A stretch of 64,000 bases of DNA, taken from contig JAUCBJ010007309.1 in assembly GCA_032718475.1 (NCBI GenBank), positions 34,010-98,009 of the forward strand. Direction: 5' to 3'. Of this stretch, positions 22,159 through 33,071 are shown piece by piece; position 1 is the first letter of the stretch; each line of letters starts with the position of its first letter. Origin of the DNA: Nemertoderma westbladi (lineage: Eukaryota; Xenacoelomorpha; Nemertodermatida; Nemertodermatidae). The translations under genes were made by a program, and so were the position numbers. The notes beneath the pieces were generated by a model that was not told where the DNA came from, did not search any database, and was given only the letters and a program-made list of their open reading frames with translations.

Positions 22159-22168
22159 CTCGTCGCCA
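22159..22168 (-). promoter_or_regulatory. Primer-binding site, tRNA-Ser type
   Basis: One base inside the 5' LTR the minus strand reads TGGCGACGAG. It is complementary to the CCA-terminated 3' acceptor end of eukaryotic tRNA-Ser(GCU) as I recall it (ending CTCGTCGCCA). The match ends after ten bases. Confidence 0.7.
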
Positions 22169-22169
22169 A

Positions 22170-22369
22170 TGTTATATCCATATAAAAGCATAATAATCTA
22201 TAGATATGATATATATTGCTCTATACATTGTGCAGTCGTACCAGTGTACACAAGTACTGCAGTGTACTGCCGTACTGATATAGTACTGTAGTATATATGT
22301 GCATACCGGTAATCCTAATCCTATATCTGTATATCATAGGCCATGGCCTAAGTAATACTGGACACGACA
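22170..22369 (-). repeat. 5' LTR of the Gypsy element
   Basis: 200 bp, plus-strand ends TGTTATATCC and GGACACGACA. It is identical to the other LTR except for one substitution and 19 extra bases in two places. Confidence 0.95.
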
Positions 22370-22374
22370 AAATC

Positions 22375-22745
22375 CAGCAAAATCAGAATCACAAGAGGGA
22401 GCCCAAAGTCTCCTCTGCTGATTTGAGCAGGTTTCTTTCTAGTGTTGGTCTATTTGTAAACTCCAAGAAGACCAAAATCATGACAGTGAACCTAGATAGC
22501 CCTCAAGAACTGTCTGATCGTAAAGGGCATAAAGCTCTATGGACGGCTTGCTTGAGCACGTGGATGACTTCTGCTACTTCGGATCATGGATCAGAAAGTC
22601 AGGTGAAGACCTTCAGATACGTAAAAGGGGGAGGCATGGGCAGCGTTAAATAGTCTGTCCAGGATTTGGAAGTTTCATAGAATAAAACGGAACCTTAAGG
22701 TTCGATTACTTATGGCTGTACAGTCCCTGCTAACCAGACACGCTA
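22375..22745 (+). pseudogene. LINE reverse-transcriptase relic (C-terminal part of RT)
   Basis: Across three frames the plus strand reads conserved LINE segments in the correct order: SVGLFVNSKKTKIMTVN, then HVDDFCYFGSWIRKSGEDLQ, then AWAALNSLSRIWKFH and NLKVRLLMAV. At least two frameshifts show that it is dead. It begins right after the Gypsy target duplication, so the Gypsy element inserted at or next to this LINE. A second piece of the same kind of RT lies at 27303-27688 and starts at about the point where this one stops. Confidence 0.75.
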
Positions 22746-24290
22746 CACGCTATTATACCAAACGTTTGTTTATATGCTTGAATCATGTTGACATGTTTTT
22801 TTTCTAAACTTGTTTTAATCAACATGTTATTTTAACATCTAAATAACATAATATCCAATCATGTTATAATCAAACATTTGTTGATCACGTTTTAATGATA
22901 CCTAAATGTAACATGTTTTATCATGTAATTATTTAACATTTGTTTTACATGTTATTGTGTAACATAAATCATACATGTTTATTCCAGCTGTTTGTTAAAT
23001 GCTACTTTGTCGTGTTGAACAAACGTCCTGCACATCATTGCCAATATGTCTTAAGGCTGTTTGAATAAACCGCCTAAAATTTACCGCCAAATTCGTTTAT
23101 AGGCCTATAAATCATGCAGCAGTGCATGCAGTACATCAGTCAGTCAGTAGACACTCCACTGCCTGCCCCAGCCTACCAGCACCCTCTCCATGCACTCCAG
23201 CCACATTCTGAGAGCTTGACAGTAGTGCTGCAGTGTGTAGGCCAGCTGTTTACTGGTTTAAGTGCTGCAATAGGGTTGACCATACTGCCATATGTTTGTT
23301 TACTGCCGTATGCCTATATTAACTGTTTAAGTTATTTTAGTCAAGGTGGTGAACAATACTGCTATACCGGTACCATTATTTATCTGATTTTAGGCTTGTT
23401 TGGCTAGTGTCGTTCAAACGTACAATACCTGTTACCGGTACGTTGGAAAGAATTTTCGAATCCAGATCTTCTGTCAACTGTCAAGTTGGCCCACATTTAA
23501 TGCGAAGGTTCTTCACTTAACAGGTTTGTATTGAACTTGAATAGGCTTCTTACACATCGTTATTTCAGTGATTCAAGTGATTAAAATCCTAATCCTGTAA
23601 TCTATTTGGATCAAATAGAGGGAAAAAGCGCCGGCGGCCGGAAGTAAATTACACATGCGGTCCCAGGCAGCCAGCTAAAGATACGCATCAGATTCTGGCG
23701 ATGAGGTTATTATTTTACTTACTACTAGGCCTTGCTGTTAGGTTTGGCCCACTTGGTACTTTGGGCCGTTTATAAATCGTCAGAGCGTGCATATGTATAC
23801 TGTAATTTAAAATAAAACATGCCTTACTCTGGCTATCTATGGTAGGTAAGTAAATGTTTGCTTTATTTTTTACTCATTTCCTCTTTATAAACCAGTCCCC
23901 AGTGCAGTGGCAATGTGAAACAGTCTGTGATGGGTTGTGGTGACTTGTGCACGTTGATCTAATTGCTCCAATGCTACATATGTATATATATTATTATCAT
24001 TTTAGGTGGAATATATGAGCGACAATGAATCCAATCATGTTTCCAATACGATACTCACACTGATTACCCAGACAACTAACAATACGTTGATCATTGATAC
24101 TCAGAGGTGAAGCCTCTCCCTCTATCTACAACCTAACCCTATTCTAAGACAACACTAAACTCTAGACTTACCTAACCAAACCCTTTCACTAAGCTACCAC
24201 TATATATCCCATGGCGATATTTTCTCGAAATATTTTTCCAGTCTCGATGTTTTATATATCGAGACGCTTTTTTATACTTTTGGAAGCAGA
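22746..24290. other. intergenic, no gene seen
   Basis: 22746-23000 is rich in ACATGTT and AAACGTTTG motifs. The same motif style reappears at 26990-27300, next to the second LINE piece. 23385-23430 is an inverted copy of a short dispersed repeat at 12311-12350 (GTACGTTTGAACGACAC). The short open frame at 23114-23407 is not recognisable. Confidence 0.4.
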
Positions 24291-24304
24291 GACAGAAGTT
24301 GGGC

Positions 24305-25640
24305 GAGACAGAAGTCACAGCCACTCAATGCAATGTCACAACCACTCAATGCTATGTCACAGCCGCTCAATGCTATGTCACAGCCGCTCAATGCTATGTC
24401 ACAGCCACTCAAAGCTATGTCACAGACACTCAACGCTATGTCACAGCCACTCAACGCTATCTCACAGGCGCTCAATGCCATGTCACAGCCACTCAATGCA
24501 ATGTCACAACCACTCAATGCTATGTCACAGCCGCTCAATGCTATGTCACAGCCGCTCAATGCTATGTCATACCCACTCAACGCTATGCCACAGCCACCCA
24601 ACGCTATGTCACAGCCACAGCCACTCAACGCTATCTCACAGGCGCTCAATGCCATGTCACAGCCACTCAACGCTATGTCACAACCACGCAATGCTATGCC
24701 ACAGCCACCCAACGCTATGTCACAGCCACTCAACGCTATGTCACAGACACTCAACGCTATGTCACAGCCACTCAACGTATTGTCACAGCCACCCAACGCT
24801 TTGTCACAACAACCACTCAACCGCTATGCCACACTGCCACAGCCACCCAACGCTATGTCACATCACAACCACCCAACGCTATGTCACAGCCGCCCAATGC
24901 TATGTCACATCCACTCAATGCTTTGTCACAGCCACTCAACGCTATGTCACAGTTACTCAACGCTATGTCACAGTTACTCAACGCTATGTCACAGCCACTC
25001 AACGCTATGTCACAGCCAATCAACGCTAGCCACCCAACGTTATGTCACAGCCAATCAACGCTATGTCACAGCCACTCAATGCTATGCCACAGTCACCCAA
25101 CGCTATGTCACAGCCGCCCAATGCTATGTCACAGCCGCTCAACGCTATGCCACAGCCACCCAACGCTATGTCACATCACAACCACCCAACGCTATGTCAC
25201 AGCCGCTCAATGCTATGTCACAGCCGCTCAATGCTATGTCACAGCCACTCAAAGCTATGTCACAGCCACACAACGCTATGTCACAGCCAATCAACGCTAT
25301 GTCACAGCCACTCAATGCTATGCCACAGCCACCCAACGCTATGTCACAGCCGTTCAATGCTATGTCACAGCCGATCAATGCGTCATACCGCTCAATGCTT
25401 TGTCACAGCCACTCAAAGCTATGTCACAGCCACTCAACGCTATGTCACAGTTACTCAACGCTATGTCACAGCCACTCAACGCTATGCCACAGCCACTCAA
25501 TTCTATGCCACAGCCACCCAACGCTATGTCACAGTCACCCAACGCTGGCCACCCATCGCTGGCCACCCAACGCTGTGTCACAGTCACCCAACGCTGGCCA
25601 CCCAACGCTATGTCACAGCGACAGCCACTCAACAATTCCC
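24305..25640 (+). repeat. 21-bp minisatellite (~60 units)
   Basis: The unit is close to ATGTCACAGCCACTCAACGCT, with many point variants and a few partial units. Because 21 is a multiple of three and the unit has no stop in several frames, long overlapping frames appear on both strands (up to 452 codons, heptads such as MSQPLNA, HSTLCHS or SGCDIAL). Simultaneous openness of several frames is expected from the repeat and is not evidence of coding. Confidence 0.92.
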
Positions 25641-25859
25641 CATTTATTTTTATTTAGGTTTACATCTTGTAGATACCGGTAATGAATGACACGAATAGCC
25701 AACGAAGATATTAATGAAATAACATTTCTTTAACAGATATTTATTGCAGATGATGAAGTCTTAGTTTAATATAGTCCTAGTCCGAGCCTTATATTTTTTT
25801 AACACAAATAAATTAATTTTCCAGATCCAAGATACGGGAAAGTTATTCCACTTTGCTAG

Positions 25860-26070
25860 CGACGGATATCCTTGGTGGAACGGACTCCGGATTCAGTGAT
25901 ATCGACGGATCCTTGCCGGAACGGACTCCGGATTCAGTGATATCGACGGATCCTTGGCGGAACGGACTCCGGATTCAGTGATATCGACGGATCCTTGGCG
26001 GAACGGACTCCGGATTCAGTGATATCGACGGATCCTTGGCGGAACGGACTCCGGATTCAGTGATATCGCT
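25860..26070 (+). repeat. 41-bp tandem repeat (~5 units)
   Basis: Units read GATATCGACGGATCCTTGGC, then GGAACGGACTCCGGATTCAGT. The units are almost identical, so the expansion is recent. No gene is associated. Confidence 0.92.
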
Positions 26071-26221
26071 GTGGCTGAAACTGAATGATCAATGTAACTG
26101 AAAACTCCCCGTAACGTCCCAACATTGTTGTTTTAATTGTAATTTGTTTTATCGTAAATGTTAATTGTTGTCTATTTTACAATGTATTGCCCCGTGTGGG
26201 TGGGGGGGGGGGGGGGGGGGG

Positions 26222-26448
26222 GGGGGAAACTGGACGCAATAAAACTGCATCCCTCTCCAGGGGAAATTCGACGCAAATAACAGATGATTTCTCTCAAAAA
26301 TAAAACTGTAACCTGTTCTATTGTGTTTAGTTAATTGTTTTGGTTAAAATAATGTGCCACTGTAACCTGCTCCTTTCCCTAAATTGAGAATTTAACATTG
26401 AGGCGGGATATTAATTCGCCAAGATGAGATTTGCGTCCAGTTTCCCCC
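26222..26448 (+). mobile_element. G-tract MITE with 18-bp TIRs
   Basis: A 227-bp element with perfect terminal inverted repeats GGGGGAAACTGGACGCAA (26222-26239) and its complement (26431-26448). The left end continues into a ~26-bp G run, so the exact end and target duplication cannot be set. It contains one copy of the core module (TTGTTTTGGTTAAAAT, then TGTAACCTGCTCCTTTCCC). A degraded relative is at 2250-2510. No coding capacity. Confidence 0.85.
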
Positions 26449-27302
26449 TTGTCTCCAATTTTGGAACATTGAAGTGAACAGGGAAATTTTTGAAACTATT
26501 TATTATATTTCAATATTGGATAATAATTTCCTTTGTGCTCTGATGGATAGCCCATAAAATTTTAGGAAAAGTCACAGAATCTCGGTTTTCACAACATATC
26601 TGTTTCAAAGATACAGATTAATTTCAAAAAAATTTAAATGACCCTCACCCACCCCCCCCCCCCCCCCCCCAGGCCAAATAGCGTTTAACAAGGCTGCGGT
26701 TGGTCTATATTATTACAGTTCAAATGGAATTTTGTTTCATTTTTGTATATACCGTACAATTTTACTTAAAGTTTGTGCAATGCAGTTCATTTTTTTAATG
26801 GTTGTTGTTGTTATTGTGAACAATAACACTAGTTTTAGGTGGTTAAGTTGTGCTGTACTGGCTACTACTACCTTGTGCTTAATAATATTCATGTTTTACA
26901 CATAAATTATCTTCTTAATTCGAACAATTGCATACCATGGGAACAATCCGGTGGTCGAATCAATGGATGACCAAATTAGTTTAGAGAATAACGATTTACA
27001 ACGTTTAAAACAAACGTTTTCTTTGCATTAAAAAAACGTATATTTCCAAGCAATTTCGAAAGAACCGACGCATGATTCACGTTAGTTACACATGCTAGAC
27101 ACACGTTTAATTCAAACGTCATAAAGAACCGGCGATTGAGTAACGTTTGTTTCATGCTATTTACACGTTTACTTCTAAACGTTTATTACATGCCACCCGC
27201 TTGGACAAAATAACATGAAAATAATCTATTTCTGGACGTGTTGCAAACGTTTTTTCAAACGTTTGCCATGTTCAATAAAAATGTGATATAAACGTTAAAA
27301 TA
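26449..27302. other. intergenic, no gene seen
   Basis: Contains a poly(C) run near 26647-26670. From 26990 it is rich in AAACGTTT motifs. Nothing coding is supported. Confidence 0.4.
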
Positions 27303-27688
27303 ACATGAAATTGTTATCAGGGGTAGTAGTACCAGTACTCGTATATGTGAGTCCATGCTGGGCTCTAACTGTAGAGGACACCAAATCTCTGGATGGCACT
27401 TTCACAAGGATGCTGCGCCGGGTTCATTGTGTTAAGTACAATCTGACAATGAACACATCTCCAATCAGACTATATACTGCTATACAACATTGGAGGTGTT
27501 AGTCTCCTCTAGCTCGACACTTGAACGGAACCGCCTCCACTTTGCTGGACATTGCTTTCGCCGTGAGGACCAGCCAGTGCAAATCTTGTGCTTTGGCGGC
27601 CTCATGGAGTGAATAAGCATGGTGGATAGCCCATGACTTTCTTGAGACGCATCTTGAAGGACACCGGCCTTGAAGATGCGGCGATGAT

Positions 27689-28887
27689 TAGGGCTGGCAA
27701 TCCCGGGATTCCGGGATCCCGGAATAAAATGCAATCCCGAAATCCCGGGATTCAAGAACAAAAATCCCGGGATTTTCGGGATTTTGGTTAAAGCATTTCC
27801 ACAGGTTGACAGTAACAATTTAATACAGTATATCGTGACAATAATGTCATTATTAATGTCCATGTAGGTAGGGCTAGGCCTAAACCAGTAACACTGTTAA
27901 AATAGGGCCAAACTGAAACTATACCGGATGTGATGGACTGTGCATGCATACCGGTACCGGCCAGTACTGGCTGAGTGGTAGTAGGACGCACCTGTCTATG
28001 CAATGACATAGGCTTCTGATACTGATACTTACAGTAGTTTAGTTGTACCGGTCCTTTACCAGTAATTTGAGTTGGCCTCTATAAATAATAACAATGGCAG
28101 ATGGACAGTTTACACATTTCAAATCTGAAGGAGTATGGCAGAACTTCCTTAGACACGGGGATGTAGCTAAGTGTATATTTCAAGTATGTGATTCACCGTG
28201 CAACAAGTTAATAAAGTGTGGTGGCGGATCTACAAAAGGTCTACACACGCACCTAAAATCCGTGCATAATACCAACCTTCTTAAAAAGAAGATTACCGCC
28301 AATTCCAATGAAAACGACACCGCTGATATTACTGAAGCTCAGGTTAAATCTACTAATAAAGCAAGGCCTATTCAAAAAACTTTAACAATCGACAACTACT
28401 TTGGGTCCAAGGAATATTCACTCAATGCAGTACTAGCTAGATTAATAGCAGTGGATGGCCTTCCATTTTCTGTGTTCGAGACATCGTGTGATTTACGTCG
28501 TCTTTTTCAAAGGTCTGGATACACCTTGCCAATTTCACATAATTCAGTCAGTTCGCATATTAAGAAATTCGCTGAAGAATGCCGAACAATTGTTAACGAT
28601 TAACTACTGTTTATTAACTGTTTGTTAACTACAGTATAATAGTTAACTATAGGTTAACTACTGTATATTAGTTAACTATAGGTTAACTACTTTAACAGTA
28701 TCAGTAATAGATACCTAATATTAATATTAAAAAAAGGAAATTAATTGCTATTAATTGACACAAGTATTTTTTCACCTACATTATTCCTGAAATTCTAAAT
28801 CCCGGGATTAATCCCGGGATCCCGGGATTGGACCATTTCTGTCCCGGATCCCGGGATTTCAATAACCCTCCGGGATTGCCAGCCCTA
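27689..28887 (+). mobile_element. hAT-family DNA transposon, internally deleted
   Basis: A 1199-bp element with perfect 18-bp terminal inverted repeats (TAGGGCTGGCAATCCCGG and its complement). It is flanked by an 8-bp target duplication GCGATGAT at 27681-27688 and 28888-28895. TIRs starting TAGGG with 8-bp duplications are diagnostic of hAT. The subterminal regions carry many ATCCCGGGAT-type repeats, probably transposase-binding sites. It encodes only a 169-residue BED-finger protein; the catalytic and dimerisation regions are absent. Flanking 28604-28730 contains tandem GTTAACTATAGGTTAACTAC. Confidence 0.95.
28094..28603 (+). CDS. Truncated hAT transposase: BED zinc finger only
   Basis: 169 codons from an ATG in the context ACAATGG. 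Residues ~13-60 form a BED-type zinc finger: an aromatic-rich start, a cysteine pair region (QVCDSPC), and GGGSTKGLHTHLKSVH supplying the HxxxxH pair. The remainder matches the region between the BED finger and the catalytic domain of hAT transposases (RPIQKTLTIDNYFG, and a segment near LARLIAVDGLPFSVFE that is typical of the family). The protein then ends, so the RNase H-like DDE domain and the hATC dimerisation domain are missing. It could bind the element's subterminal repeats without catalysis, as known for truncated transposases that repress; that role is speculative. Expression is unknown. Confidence 0.8.
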   Translation: MADGQFTHFKSEGVWQNFLRHGDVAKCIFQVCDSPCNKLIKCGGGSTKGLHTHLKSVHNTNLLKKKITANSNENDTADITEAQVKSTNKARPIQKTLTIDNYFGSKEYSLNAVLARLIAVDGLPFSVFETSCDLRRLFQRSGYTLPISHNSVSSHIKKFAEECRTIVND

Positions 28888-29469
28888 GCGATGATCTAGC
28901 CAATGTCATGGGTGAATATAATACAACGCCAATGCAGCATGCCGATCGTATTATACAGTAGCAAGTAGTAGTATGTTTACTACTATGCCACCTCTTTATA
29001 CCGAGTAATATTATATTATCGCAAAATACCAGCCACATATTATACCTTGCCTGAAAGTGGCAAAAACAATTACTACTTTTTTTATTTGTATTCTAATCAA
29101 CATGTTTTTTCTTGAGTTTCAACCTCCCCCCCCCCCCCCCTCGCCACCTCCCATTCTCCCCCTTCTCAATTGTCTCTTTTACGCAATAATTTTTATTGTC
29201 CGTTTAAATCCTTTTTTTGTCCCTTTTTTTTATTTTTTATGTCCTCCAAAAATCTAATGTTAGGTTCCATGCTACCGGTTTCTCTACTGCTGTTCTCTCA
29301 GGCTATCAGTACCGGTATATTAGTATATATAGCACTATTTTGCTGTATTGTATGTACAGATGTAGGTACAGTATAAAGCAGGCATTTCTGTATTTTAGTA
29401 CCGGCACCGGTACTGCTGTAGGCCTACTGTGTAGCCTACCATTTAAATACGGTACTGGTAGGCCTACCG

Positions 29470-30403
29470 GCTGACCGGTTGTTTTGGTTAGAAAATCCCG
29501 CCTCATCTGTAACCTGCTCCTTTGCCTGATTTGGTAAAGTGACCGTTTATTGTTTTGGTTAGAAAGGCCCGCCTCTGTAACCTGCACCTTTCATTCATTT
29601 TTTAAAGTGACTGTTTATTGTTTTGGTTAGGAAATCCCGCTTCTGTAACCTGCTCCTTTCTCTCAATTGGTAATGTTATCGTTTATTGTTTTGGTTAGAA
29701 AATCCCGTCTCTGTAACCTGCTCCTTTCCTTGATTTGGAAAAGTGACTTTTTATTGTTTTGGTTAGAAAATCCCGCATCTGTAACCTGCTCCTTTCTCTC
29801 AATTGGCAATTTTATCGTTTATTGTTTTGGTTAGAAAATCCCGTCTATGTAACCTGCTCCTTTCCCTCAATTAGTTAAATGATCGTTTATTGTTTTGGTT
29901 AGAAAATCCCGCCTCTGTAACCTGCTCCTTTCCCTGATTTCGTAAAGTGACTGTTTATTGTTTTGGTTAGAAAATCCGGCCTTAACCTGCTCCTTTCCAT
30001 CAATTGGTAATTGTTTTTGGCTATAAAATGAGTGTTTTGCTACGTCATGTGGTAATCGATTTATCGACAACAACCACAAACTATTAAAGTCTTTTACCAC
30101 AGGCGCATATGGAATTCTATCTCATAGTCTATAAATCATGGAATGTTTTGGCACAGGCATAGTGAAACCAACTGTCCGACAGACCAGAATTCAACAAATT
30201 TTGAATGTTTTGGCATAGGCAAGTTGAAATCAACTGTCTGACAGTCCAGAAATCAGCAGTCTGACAGTTTGAAGAAATACATACATAAAAAGTCATTAAA
30301 AGGACATTACAAGTCACTAAAAGGACAACAAAAGTCATTATGCACAATTCGTAAAAAAGGAGGACAAAAAAAGTCAAATAAAAGGACATAAAAAATCACT
30401 GCC
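29470..30403 (-). mobile_element. Array-bearing dispersed element (copy 2, inverted)
   Basis: Reverse orientation relative to 4983-8690, with the same leader, linker and arrays in the same order. The first array is reduced to about two units (30140-30270), including ACTGTCCGACAG. The second array (29470-30010) has eight or nine units with GTTTATTGTTTTGGTTAGAA and GTAACCTGCTCCTTTCC. The linker at 30010-30140 contains CATTTTATAGCC on the minus strand. No open frame of interest. Confidence 0.7.
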
Positions 30404-31127
30404 TCTCTTTTATATCCTTTGCGAAGGGTGAGTGATTTTTTACTGTTGAAGTTTTAATGTTTGAATTTTTACTAGTCAGCTAGTATGAGTAGTATTTTCA
30501 TTGTTGATGAAAAATTTGCACCCCATGTCTCGCAAACGCACAATACGATGACAAAAAACGGATGACTCAGATGAGTTATGTACTACTGTAGTTAACTTTG
30601 TTATTGTTGCTGTTATACATTTCTTTCATTTTATGCCAATATAATATCAGCCACTAGCCTTCTGGTAAAACAATGATTAACGTAAACTTGAATTCACAAC
30701 CAGCCAACCGCATTACAGCATTAGGGGAACCGAAGACCGACAGACCGGTACATTTCATACAGTTATATTCTACATAATTCCTGAATTCAGTAATTAATAC
30801 ATTAATAGGTACCGCAGTACTGTAATCCAGTAATCAGGTAATTCAGTAATTGCAGTACAACAGTACAGCAACAGCAGTACAGCAGTAGTACCGGTACTGC
30901 GGTACCTGTACCTCAGCTGCTCTGTGGACTGATTATCTCGGGACTGCGTACTGGTACTGGTAGGCCTACCTACTATTGTACTACGGTCAGACAGTACAGT
31001 ACACTGGTACAGTACAACCTACGGTACCTCTGTCGCTCTGTCTCTAGTCTCTGTACGGTACTGGTACTGCTGTACCTCCAGACCTCAGCACCTACTGGCC
31101 ACACAATCTGACAATACAGCAATAACA
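30404..31127. other. 5' flank of the SERINC gene
   Basis: No gene seen. From about 30830 to 31080 the sequence is dominated by short CAGTAC/GGTACC/ACCGGT runs. No TATA box can be assigned with confidence. Confidence 0.4.
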
Positions 31128-32513
31128 ATGGGAGCGGCGTTGGGTTTACTTCCCGCTGTTGGGGGTGCGGGTTGCGCCGGCAGTCTCGCCTGCTGCTTCG
31201 GCACCGCAGCCTGCTCTCTCTGCTGCAAGTGTTGCCCTTCCTGCAAGAACTCAACGTCCTCACGAATCGCATACGCCTGTCTCATGTTCCTCGGCACGGC
31301 GGTCGCCTGCATCATGCTAATCCCGGGTCTCACCGACACTCTACGGAAGATCCCCGCGTTCTGTACCTACGCGACCTCGGATGACTGCTCTTCCGTGGTC
31401 GGTTACCTCTCCGTATACCGCGTCTGTTTCGCCATGGCCATCTTCTTCTTCGTCATGATGGTCATCACGATCAAAGTAAAATCGAGCAAGGATCCCCGCG
31501 CCGGTTTCCACAACGGATTCTGGTTCTTCAAGATTCTCATTCTTATCGGGTTGGTGATCGGCGGTTTCTACATCCCACAGGGCGGCTTCGAGTCGGCATG
31601 GATGTACATCGGTTTAGCGGGAGGCTTTCTATTCATCCTCATCCAATTGGTACTAATCGTAGATTTTGCGCATTCCTGGAACGAATCCTGGGTTGAGCGA
31701 TACGAGGAGAACGAATCGAAGTTATGGTACTTTCTGCTTCTCGGAACAACGGCTCTCTGCTACGCTCTTAGTCTCACCGTTATCGTCCTCTGCTACGTGT
31801 ATTACGCCGCTGGCGATTGCACCACCCATAAGACCTTCATCTCTGTCAACATGATTGTCTGCCTCGGTCTCTCCATCGCTTCGGTTCTCCCCGCCGTTCA
31901 GAACGTCAACAACCGAAGCGGCCTCCTCCAATCCTCTATCATCACTCTCTACGTTATGTACCTGACTTGGTCGGCGATGTCGTCCAGCCCAGACGCGGAA
32001 TGCAACCCGGGCATCACGACTATGCTGGAACGCCTCGTGGTCGGAGGGGCTACGACCCCCGGGACCGGCACTGAGACCCCCACCTCGATGGACTCGGCTT
32101 CCATCGTCGGCTTCGTCGTTTGGTTCGTCTGCGTTCTGTACGCGAGCGTTCGTTCCACCGTCACTTCGTCGCATCAGAAGCTGACGGGGGTGCAGGAGGT
32201 AACTGTGGTCGCAGAAGAATCCCCGTCGCACAAAGATAAGAAAGAGGATGAAGAGGAGAAGCGTAAGGTTTGGGACAACGAGACAGATGCCGTCGCCTAC
32301 AACTACTCCTTCTTTCATTTCATCTTTATGCTCGCTTCGTTCTACGTTATGATGACGCTTACCAACTGGTACAAACCGGTGGGTAGCGACTTCAGTAAGA
32401 TGAACCGGAACACGGCTGCCGTCTGGGTTAAGATCGCCTCCAGTTGGTTCTGTATGGCTATATACGGATGGACCATCGTGGCTCCTAAGATACTGAGTAA
32501 CCGGGAGTTCTAG
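31128..32513 (+). CDS. Serine incorporator (SERINC/TMS family) membrane protein
   Basis: 461 codons in one exon, ATG in the context AACAATGGGA. The N-terminus has the family's hydrophobic, Cys-rich start (AACSLCCKCCPSC at ~27-39). About ten transmembrane segments follow, with conserved stretches DPRAGFHNGFWFFKILIL, the GLAGGFLFILIQLVLIVDFAHSWNE region, MYLTWSAMSS, and the C-terminal YNYSFFHFIFMLASFYVMMTLTNWYKP block ending WTIVAPKIL. Family proteins are multipass membrane proteins linked to incorporation of serine into lipids and to lipid scrambling. A Lys/Glu-rich cytoplasmic loop lies at ~375-395. Length is typical (about 450-475). The coding sequence is distinctly GC-richer than its flanks. 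Absence of introns is unusual compared with vertebrate homologues; no poly(A) tail or target duplication betrays a recent retrocopy. Confidence 0.95.
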   Translation: MGAALGLLPAVGGAGCAGSLACCFGTAACSLCCKCCPSCKNSTSSRIAYACLMFLGTAVACIMLIPGLTDTLRKIPAFCTYATSDDCSSVVGYLSVYRVCFAMAIFFFVMMVITIKVKSSKDPRAGFHNGFWFFKILILIGLVIGGFYIPQGGFESAWMYIGLAGGFLFILIQLVLIVDFAHSWNESWVERYEENESKLWYFLLLGTTALCYALSLTVIVLCYVYYAAGDCTTHKTFISVNMIVCLGLSIASVLPAVQNVNNRSGLLQSSIITLYVMYLTWSAMSSSPDAECNPGITTMLERLVVGGATTPGTGTETPTSMDSASIVGFVVWFVCVLYASVRSTVTSSHQKLTGVQEVTVVAEESPSHKDKKEDEEEKRKVWDNETDAVAYNYSFFHFIFMLASFYVMMTLTNWYKPVGSDFSKMNRNTAAVWVKIASSWFCMAIYGWTIVAPKILSNREF

Positions 32514-33068
32514 AATCTTTCGGACTGTGGGAGGACCAACTCTGTGCTGTTAAAATGTAATTTATTGATTTTATTTTCTCCTTTCCTTTATATATTTAGC
32601 CGCTTCATTCAGCTTTTATGTATAATTGTATAATATGTGCAGCTAATGTAGTTGAGTAGCTGTAGGAAGAACTTTCAGTTCGCTATATTCTACTTTTATT
32701 TATTTGTTTATATATAATGTAAATCGAATATGTATGTAGGTAGTGTAGTATGTAGTTAAGTGATATGTATGAGAAAGAGTCGACAATTACTATTCGTATG
32801 TATCGCGTTTGTAACTGATATTATTATTCGTATATCTCCCATCTTGATATCTTAAATGTCAGCGCATAGTACACCAGTAACCATAATTTATGTGGATGTT
32901 GGTATCACTTGTGTAGTTGTTGATACCTTTATTTTCACCGCCTAATTATCAATGTTATCTATAAACTGAGTTATTCTGCACTTCTTATTGTTCACTGTTC
33001 AGTTCACTGTTCTAGTGCAATCTAGATGTATATTATACGTGATACTGTGGCCGATATTCGATTCCATA
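32514..33068. other. 3' flank of the SERINC gene
   Basis: AT-rich, presumably including the 3' untranslated region. No canonical AATAAA was found close to the stop; the first clear one is after the minisatellite, near 34582. Confidence 0.4.
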
Positions 33069-33071
33069 CAA

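Larger units (their letters stand above)
16867..22369 (-). mobile_element. Complete Ty3/Gypsy LTR retrotransposon
   Basis: Two LTRs (16867-17047 and 22170-22369) start TG and end CA. They are flanked by 5-bp direct repeats AAATC at 16862-16866 and 22370-22374. The coding strand is minus, so 22170-22369 is the 5' LTR. A primer-binding site and polypurine tract abut the LTRs in the correct places. One reading frame encodes gag, zinc knuckles, protease, RT, RNase H and integrase in the Gypsy order. The LTRs differ by one substitution and two indels (11 and 8 bp), which indicates a recent insertion. The RT motifs and a tRNA-Ser-type primer site suggest the Mag-like branch, as an inference. Confidence 0.95.
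27303..28940 (+). pseudogene. LINE RT C-terminal relic, split by a hAT insertion
   Basis: 27305-27502 reads KLLSGVVVPVLVYVSPCWAL and SLDGTFTRMLRRVH. Downstream in another frame comes NRLHFAGHCFRREDQPVQIL, the His/Cys-containing segment following the RT of many LINEs. The relic is interrupted exactly at 27688 by the hAT element and resumes at 28888 as DDLANVMGE. Frame changes show it is inactive. It is the target DNA that dates the hAT insertion as later. Confidence 0.75.

Noticed and set aside
22297-22653. 118-codon plus-strand frame as a gene
   Set aside because: It begins in the LTR and runs into the frameshifted LINE relic.
23114-23407. 97-codon plus-strand frame
   Set aside because: Low-complexity CAGT/CTGC-rich sequence; no homology recognised and no splice context.
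24299-25682. 452- and 449-codon plus-strand frames as repetitive proteins
   Set aside because: They overlap in different frames over the same 21-bp minisatellite, with further frames on the minus strand. No conserved domain, signal peptide or flanking exon was seen.
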